Notes under the pieces: generated by a model
What the model was told of the DNA's origin: nothing
The model's input: only the letters and a program-made list of their open reading frames with translations
Databases searched by the model: none
Origin: Sedimentisphaerales bacterium
Lineage (GTDB): Bacteria > Planctomycetota > Phycisphaerae > Sedimentisphaerales > SM23-30
Assembly (NCBI GenBank): GCA_016934515.1
Contig: JAFGSR010000013.1
Coordinates: 1-40,572, forward strand
DNA: 40,572 nucleotides
Reading direction: 5' to 3'
Position numbers and translations under genes: made by a program
Part shown: in pieces, positions 35,005-40,572 of the stretch
Layout: each line of letters opens with the position of its first letter
How positions within the stretch are numbered: position 1 is the first letter of the stretch

Positions 35005-36120
35005 TTATTGAGCCCAAGAGATTTCGGCGGCTTGAGCTGCAGTTGAGTAGCTCTGAATCTGTTCGAGAGTAATTTGGCACATTTCAGGCGGATGCCCCCG
35101 GTAAAAGCCTTTGTACCAGATTACTATAGCTTCGATAGTCTGATCAATATCCCAGGTGGGCCACCATTTCAGGAAATGGTGGGCTTTGCTGCTGTCCACA
35201 TGGAGTACCATAGCTTCGGATTTTTGAGGGTCGGGTTCAATAACGAGTTTTGCTTTGGAATCGGGCCAGATTTTTAGAATTCGTTGAACGATTTCACCAA
35301 CGGTAATCATGCGTGGGGCATCAGGTCCAAAATTCCACCCGGAGCAATATACTTTTGGATTTTCCTGGATGATCGCCCCGAGCCAGAGATAACCGCTGAG
35401 AGCTTCCAGGACGTGTTGCCAGGGCCTGGTGGCGTCGGGGTAGCGAATTATGACATCCTGGTCCGAAGAAATTGCGCGGACGACATCGGGGACCAAGCGA
35501 TATGGAGCCCAGTCGCCGCCGCCGATTACATTTCCGGCCCGGGCAGTGGCCACGGCCATTTCGCTGTGGGGCTGGATGATTTGTCGAAAGCGATCTTCCT
35601 GATAAGTTGCGGCCACCAGTTCGGCGCAGGCTTTGCTGGCACTGTAAGCTTCGTGCCCCCCGAGCTGATCGATTTCACGATAGCCCCACTCCCATCCGGT
35701 GTCATGATAGCATTTGTCGCTGGTAACAACAATGACGGACTTAACGGATTTGCAATAGCGGGCGGCTTCGAGGACGTTGACAGTTCCCATGATATTTATA
35801 TCAAAAGTATCGCGGGGTTTCTGGAAAGCCAACCGGACGATGGGCTGGGCAGCCAAGTGGAAGATTATTTCCGGTTGGTTTTCCTGCAAAACCTTAGATA
35901 ATTTCTCAAAATCCCGAATATCGCCGCGCATATCGATAATACCATCGGTCAAATGGCAGACGGTGAAGAAATTGGGATTAGTATCGGGATCGAGAGAGTA
36001 ACCGATAATTTCGGCGCCGAGATATTTGAGCCAGCAGAGAAGCCAGGATCCCTTAAAACCGGTGTGTCCGGTAACCAAAACTTTTTTTCCCTGGTAGTAA
36101 TTTTTGAAAGCGTTTTTCAC
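35005..36120 (-). CDS. rfbG: CDP-glucose 4,6-dehydratase (paralogue A)
   Basis: KKVLVTGHTGFKGSWLLCWL; FHLAAQPIVR; TSDKCYHDTGWEWGYREIDQLGGHEAYSASKACAELV; RAGNVIGGGDWAPYRLVPDVVRAI; RPWQHVLEALSGYLWL. Confidence 0.92.
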   Translation of the reverse strand: MKNAFKNYYQGKKVLVTGHTGFKGSWLLCWLKYLGAEIIGYSLDPDTNPNFFTVCHLTDGIIDMRGDIRDFEKLSKVLQENQPEIIFHLAAQPIVRLAFQKPRDTFDINIMGTVNVLEAARYCKSVKSVIVVTSDKCYHDTGWEWGYREIDQLGGHEAYSASKACAELVAATYQEDRFRQIIQPHSEMAVATARAGNVIGGGDWAPYRLVPDVVRAISSDQDVIIRYPDATRPWQHVLEALSGYLWLGAIIQENPKVYCSGWNFGPDAPRMITVGEIVQRILKIWPDSKAKLVIEPDPQKSEAMVLHVDSSKAHHFLKWWPTWDIDQTIEAIVIWYKGFYRGHPPEMCQITLEQIQSYSTAAQAAEISWAQ

Positions 36121-37229
36121 TTAACCTGTTCTCCTAAAACCAACTGATTGCTATGTTTGAGATACCAGTCGATGGTTTCCTGAAGTCCCTGTTCCAAAGT
36201 AAATCGCGGCTGCCAGCCTAGTTGTTTTCGGATTTTTTCTGAACTTGGTTTGATTTGCGATATTTCTGCGGAGCCGTTATGGACAATTTCATAACCCAGT
36301 TGGTCCTGTTGCATTAAGTGTAAAATTATTTTCACTAAATCCAAAGTGGTGACGCAACTCATGCTGCTGACCTGAAACACCTGGCCGGTCACATCGCCGG
36401 ATTGCAGATATTTCCCCAGCAGCAGCAGGGCTTCGACGGCATCGTGAATGTAAAGATAATCCCGAACGCTTTGACCATTTCCGCGGATTTGAGGTTTGGT
36501 GTTCTTTAAGACATTGAGAACCGTACCGGGGATAATTCGCCTGAAATTCATATCTCCGGGACCATATAGATTGCTGAAACGAAGAGTCCCAACCGGCATA
36601 TTATAAGTTCGGCAGTAACTTTTACCGATTAATTCGGCACAGGCTTTTGAAACTTCGTAGGGATAGGCACCAGCCAGGGGAGCAGATTCGTCAAAAGTTT
36701 CGTCAGTTGTTTCACCCGAGACACTGACGGTGGAGGCCAGAACAAAGGCGGATGCGGGGCTGGTTTGGTGAAAAGCCTCGAGCAGATTCCAGGTTCCGGC
36801 GATATTGACTTCAAAGGTTGCTCTTGGATCTTCCTGGGCAACGGTTACTTGCGACTGAGCCGCCAGGTGAAACAAAATATCGAAGTTTCCGTCGGCGGCC
36901 AGATCACGAACAAACTGCCAGTTACGGATGTCCCCCTCGACAAGCTCAGTCCGCTTGCTGAGATCGTATTGTTGAAAGAGGACTGATTCGGAAGCATTTT
37001 TTTCGGAGAGGACGGTTACGGCAGCACCCATATCGCAGAGCAACCGGCTAAGCCAACTACCTATGAAACCGGCCCCCCCGGTAATCAAGACGTTTTTATC
37101 GTACCAGAAGTTTGAATCTGCTTTAGTTTTGTTTTGGTCGCTGTTCATGTTTATTCGTTCTGACAAAGTGCGTTTCGATGAGAATAAAAGCCAGCAGTCA
37201 ATATTCCTGAGGCATTTAGTCAGAAGCAC
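36117..37229 (-). CDS. NAD-dependent epimerase/dehydratase (extended SDR, nucleotide-sugar)
   Basis: KNVLITGGAGFIGSWLSRLL; FHLAAQSQVTVAQEDPRATFEVNIAGTWNLLEA; YPYEVSKACAELIGKSY; RFSNLYGPGDMNFRRIIPG. Confidence 0.9.
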   Translation of the reverse strand: MLLTKCLRNIDCWLLFSSKRTLSERINMNSDQNKTKADSNFWYDKNVLITGGAGFIGSWLSRLLCDMGAAVTVLSEKNASESVLFQQYDLSKRTELVEGDIRNWQFVRDLAADGNFDILFHLAAQSQVTVAQEDPRATFEVNIAGTWNLLEAFHQTSPASAFVLASTVSVSGETTDETFDESAPLAGAYPYEVSKACAELIGKSYCRTYNMPVGTLRFSNLYGPGDMNFRRIIPGTVLNVLKNTKPQIRGNGQSVRDYLYIHDAVEALLLLGKYLQSGDVTGQVFQVSSMSCVTTLDLVKIILHLMQQDQLGYEIVHNGSAEISQIKPSSEKIRKQLGWQPRFTLEQGLQETIDWYLKHSNQLVLGEQVK

Positions 37230-38039
37230 TTAAAGTTCAGCAATCCAGGGGGCTTGGTTGGAAGTCCAGAGTTTGTTTAAGTGGAGATAATCTTTGTAGG
37301 TATCCAGGCATTGCCAAAAACCCTCGTGACGATACATATGAAGTTCGCCGTCGGCGACCAGTTTTTCCATGGGATCGCGTTCCAGGATGCAATCGTCGGT
37401 ATTGTCCAGGTAATTGAAAAATTCCCGGCGGAAGACAAAAAAGCCACCGTTAATCAACGAGGACACTTTGGGCTTTTCGGCGAAACTGGTTACTATATTG
37501 CTATCGCCATCGGCTATCAGTTCGCCAAACTGGGAAGCAGAACGAGCACCGGTTACGGTGCCGATTTTGCCATGGGCCAGGTGGAAATTGTACAATTCAC
37601 CGACATGCACATCCGCCACGCCGTCGGCGTAAGTTACCATGAAGTTTTCGGTATCGATGTATTTTTCAATCCGTTTGATTCTGCTGCCGGTCAAGGTTGT
37701 CGGACCGGTTTCGGCGAAGGTAATTTGCCAGTCCATATTGGGGATTTCATCGTTAAATTCCACGTGTCCGGTGCCCATGTTCATGGTGTAATCGCGAACC
37801 TGCATTTCGTATTTATCGAAATATTCCTTGATCATCGAACCTTTGTAACCCAGGCAAAGAATGAAGCGTTTGAAGCCATGCTTGAGATAGATGTTCATTA
37901 CGTGCCAGAGAATAGGAAATTCGCCGATATTAATCAGGGCTTTGGGTCGATACTGGGTTTCTTCGCGAAATCGGGTACCCTCGCCGCCACATAATATCAC
38001 TACAGGCACATTATCCGGTTTGGTAATTGCTGCTGCCAT
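37230..38039 (-). CDS. rfbF: Glucose-1-phosphate cytidylyltransferase
   Basis: VVILCGGEGTRFREETQYRPKALINIGEFPILWHVMNIY; YKGSMIKEYF; VTYADGVADV; INGGFFVFRREFFNYL. Confidence 0.94.
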   Translation of the reverse strand: MAAAITKPDNVPVVILCGGEGTRFREETQYRPKALINIGEFPILWHVMNIYLKHGFKRFILCLGYKGSMIKEYFDKYEMQVRDYTMNMGTGHVEFNDEIPNMDWQITFAETGPTTLTGSRIKRIEKYIDTENFMVTYADGVADVHVGELYNFHLAHGKIGTVTGARSASQFGELIADGDSNIVTSFAEKPKVSSLINGGFFVFRREFFNYLDNTDDCILERDPMEKLVADGELHMYRHEGFWQCLDTYKDYLHLNKLWTSNQAPWIAEL

Positions 38040-38041
38040 TA

Positions 38042-38680
38042 TTATTTTCTTCCTACACCAGGCAAATATCGTCCGCTACGGTTCATGATCGCCCCGACAA
38101 AATTTGCCCCGGCAGCGGACATTTGTTCGCGCAGATATTCCAGATGATCCATTCGGGTTTTGTCCGATTCCACGACTACGAGCACGGCGTCCACTTCGGC
38201 GGCGAGGGTTTTGGCATCCGGATAACTGGTTACGGGAGCCGAGTCCCACAAAATATAATCGAACTCCTGCTGAACCCTCTGGGCCAGGATTTTGAGATCG
38301 CGGGTGTGTGCGGTCCAGAAGCCGGGACCATTGCCGGCTTTGCCGGCGGGAAGCAGAAAAACATTCTTCAGACCTGGCAAGGCATGGTAATCCGGGCGGT
38401 TTTTGGTGTCCCACTCACACAAACCCGGAGAGAGTTCCACTCCCAATAAATTGTGCAGTTGTGGATTTCGGACGTTGGCATCGACGAGCAAAATTCGTTC
38501 GTCCTCATTTTCAGCCAAAGACAACCCCAAACAGGCGGTAATGGTCGTGGTCCCGGCCTGGGCGGAAGGGGCAGTAATCAGAATGCTTCGAGCCGATTTT
38601 TGGTTGTGCAGTTCACCGCAGACACGTCTCATTTCCTCCATTACTTTTGGGGGCAACTCACCTAGTAATTTATTTTTCAT
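38042..38680 (-). CDS. CpsD/CapB-like BY-kinase family ATPase, degenerate P-loop
   Basis: SILITAPSAQAGTTTITACLGLSLAE; RILLVDANVRNPQLHNLLGVELSPGLCEW; FDYILWDSAPV; AVLVVVESDKTR. Confidence 0.82.
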   Translation of the reverse strand: MKNKLLGELPPKVMEEMRRVCGELHNQKSARSILITAPSAQAGTTTITACLGLSLAENEDERILLVDANVRNPQLHNLLGVELSPGLCEWDTKNRPDYHALPGLKNVFLLPAGKAGNGPGFWTAHTRDLKILAQRVQQEFDYILWDSAPVTSYPDAKTLAAEVDAVLVVVESDKTRMDHLEYLREQMSAAGANFVGAIMNRSGRYLPGVGRK

Positions 38681-40257
38681 AATTTCTTGTCCTCTGGTAT
38701 TCTAGCCAATACCGGCACCTCTAAAATATTCATTACGTCTTGACGCATCCTGACTGCCGGTCGCAAACCGTCAATAATAAATATCAGAGCGATTGAACCA
38801 CCCAGTCCGATAATTATTGCTCCAATGAAACAGAGCTTAAGTGAAGGAGAAACCGGCCTCAGGGAAGAAGAAGGGGGCGCGATAACAGAAATATTCAAGA
38901 TTTTTGCCAGGTCCATGGCTTCGGAAATACGGGCCTCTTCGACATTGTCGGTGTATAACGAGTAATCGATCTCCAGGCGGGCAATTTCTCTGTCAAGTCG
39001 TCTTGATTCGACGCCGAGCGATTCGAGTTTGTCCAGTTCCTGCTGAATAATAAGCAGTTGTTTGTTGCCCTCGACCAGTTGAGCCTGCAAACTGGCTTGT
39101 TCGCTGGTTTTGGTTAGCAATATCTGTTGCACCTTAAGCAGTTGTTCATTTTGACACATCACTGTTGAGGCAACTAAATATTCAGGCTTTGACTGGAGGG
39201 CCACTGAGGTATCGTTAATCTGTCGCTGAAGATCAAGAATGGTTCGGTTGTCTTCCTGGAATTTTTTGGCCTGAGCCTGCTTTTCAAATTCCAGATCAAC
39301 CAGGATTGACGCCAGCTTTTCGCGTACCGGATTACGTTTATCTTCACGAGTTTTCAGTTGTTCAGCCGGCATCAACTTGGCCTGAGCTGTCAACTGAGCA
39401 ATTTCGGCATCCAGACCGGCGACAATAACCTCCATCTGTACCTGCTGCGAGCGGATTTCCTTGGCCCAATTGAGCAACAAATTACGCTGTTCAGGAATAG
39501 ACCAGATTCCGTGGGATTCCTTGAAATTAGCCAGTGTGGTCTCGGACTGCCGAAGCCGATCGAGCAGTGATTTAGATTCTTCCTGGAAAAACTCCTTGGC
39601 TTTTGGTGTTGTATGCGCTTTCAGGTGGCTTTCCTGATATAACTCCAGAAATTTTGCTAAAATCTCTTCACCGGCATCGGGATCTGTTGTGCGCATTCTG
39701 ATTTCAATAACATCCGATTTTCGAATTGGTTCGATCTCGACGCTGCTTTGCAAAGTCATAACAACCCGTTCCAGGTTGGTCAATTCCCGCCTGAAGCCCA
39801 GGGTAACCAGAGCTTGGCCGAGAGTTTTCCGAACAGTCATATAAGCGCGTCGGGCCTTTTGCTTGACCTTTTTGAAAAAAGTATCCGCAACCGGCTCGCC
39901 AAAAAAGTAATCTTCTCCGAAATAATTAACCAACTCAGTCCATAAATGTCGGTTTTTCATGATTTCAATTTCTGAAGTGATATCTTCGGGCCGTTTGCTC
40001 GCGGGCATCACCACGGCGTTGCCTACCGTGGCAGGAGCGGTCATTTCCCGACCGAACTTAATAAAAACACTGGTGCTGACTTCGTATTTTGGGTCAAGGA
40101 TCAGTAAAACACAGAACATCGCCAGCAATACCAAAATTGTGCTGGTTATAATAAATTTCCTGTGCTGTATAAGTACCGGCAAAAACCGGCCTATTCCCGG
40201 CAACTTCATTGTTACAATTGGTTTCGACTCGGATTTCTTCATCAGTCGATTCTCCAT
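38677..40257 (-). CDS. Wzz/GumC-type chain-length determinant protein
   Basis: Two terminal TM segments, long coiled-coil middle (LLDRLRQSETTLANFKESHG...), SVIAPPSSSLRPVSPSLKLCFIGAIIIGLGGSIALIFIIDGLRP. Confidence 0.88.
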   Translation of the reverse strand: MENRLMKKSESKPIVTMKLPGIGRFLPVLIQHRKFIITSTILVLLAMFCVLLILDPKYEVSTSVFIKFGREMTAPATVGNAVVMPASKRPEDITSEIEIMKNRHLWTELVNYFGEDYFFGEPVADTFFKKVKQKARRAYMTVRKTLGQALVTLGFRRELTNLERVVMTLQSSVEIEPIRKSDVIEIRMRTTDPDAGEEILAKFLELYQESHLKAHTTPKAKEFFQEESKSLLDRLRQSETTLANFKESHGIWSIPEQRNLLLNWAKEIRSQQVQMEVIVAGLDAEIAQLTAQAKLMPAEQLKTREDKRNPVREKLASILVDLEFEKQAQAKKFQEDNRTILDLQRQINDTSVALQSKPEYLVASTVMCQNEQLLKVQQILLTKTSEQASLQAQLVEGNKQLLIIQQELDKLESLGVESRRLDREIARLEIDYSLYTDNVEEARISEAMDLAKILNISVIAPPSSSLRPVSPSLKLCFIGAIIIGLGGSIALIFIIDGLRPAVRMRQDVMNILEVPVLARIPEDKKL

Positions 40258-40572
40258 AATAAAGCTTTATAATTTCCAGCAAAGCTTCCTCAATCCATGC
40301 AACTGTAAGTGATAATCCCACAATAACCTAAGTCCGCTGCTCATGAATTATCAGCATTGTTGCAAACATAATATTTGAGGTCTTTTACTCGGTTACGGAA
40401 CGATTTGTTGAATAGAGCTATATCAACCATGATTTTTTTTAAGTTTATCTGGGGCCTTTTAAAAAGTCTAATACCAGTATAATAAATTTTAGGTTCTCAT
40501 CGGAAAAAGTTGGTAAATAATTCATCGTTTTGACTGTAACACCTTTGAGTTTAACGCTTTAGGCCTCCGGCA

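Noticed and set aside
1-40572. tRNA, rRNA, IS transposase or prophage genes
   Set aside because: None recognised by eye in intergenic regions or in the ORF track; a tRNAscan/ISfinder run would be needed to exclude them fully.

Overview
The window looks like a chromosomal segment from the PVC group, probably a planctomycete. The main clue is a PVC-type 'small basic protein' at 14.7 kb; sulfatase and GH3 content fits, but the lineage call is inference. Layout: (i) aroF-type DAHP synthase, serS and a Tat-type sulfatase on the minus strand. (ii) A minus-strand, type II PKS/FAS-like cluster (about 4.8-13.3 kb) with two FabZ-like dehydratases, an atypical ACP, a KS/CLF-like ketosynthase pair, an alpha/beta hydrolase, a GH3-family protein and a methyltransferase. 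(iii) A plus-strand rpmF-plsX-fabH-fabD-fabG block with no acpP/fabF at its end. (iv) A long exopolysaccharide locus (21.2-40.3 kb) with glycosyltransferases, a Wzx-like flippase, an O-antigen ligase/polymerase-like protein, a sugar transferase, CDP-glucose enzymes, a Wzz-like protein and a BY-kinase-like protein. The most notable observations are: (1) strand composition switches from C-rich to G-rich at about 25-26 kb, next to a near-consensus parS site (25539-25554), which suggests a replication-origin-proximal region or a rearrangement junction inside the EPS locus; (2) the KS/CLF-like pair has Cys->Glu and His->Asn changes in the second subunit, next to GH3 and methyltransferase genes; (3) the BY-kinase homologue lacks the Walker A lysine; (4) there is a candidate promoter plus structured leader at 30.7-30.95 kb; (5) several kinds of short palindromic or tandem intergenic repeats occur. 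No tRNA, rRNA, CRISPR array or IS transposase was seen. All counts and alignments were done by eye.
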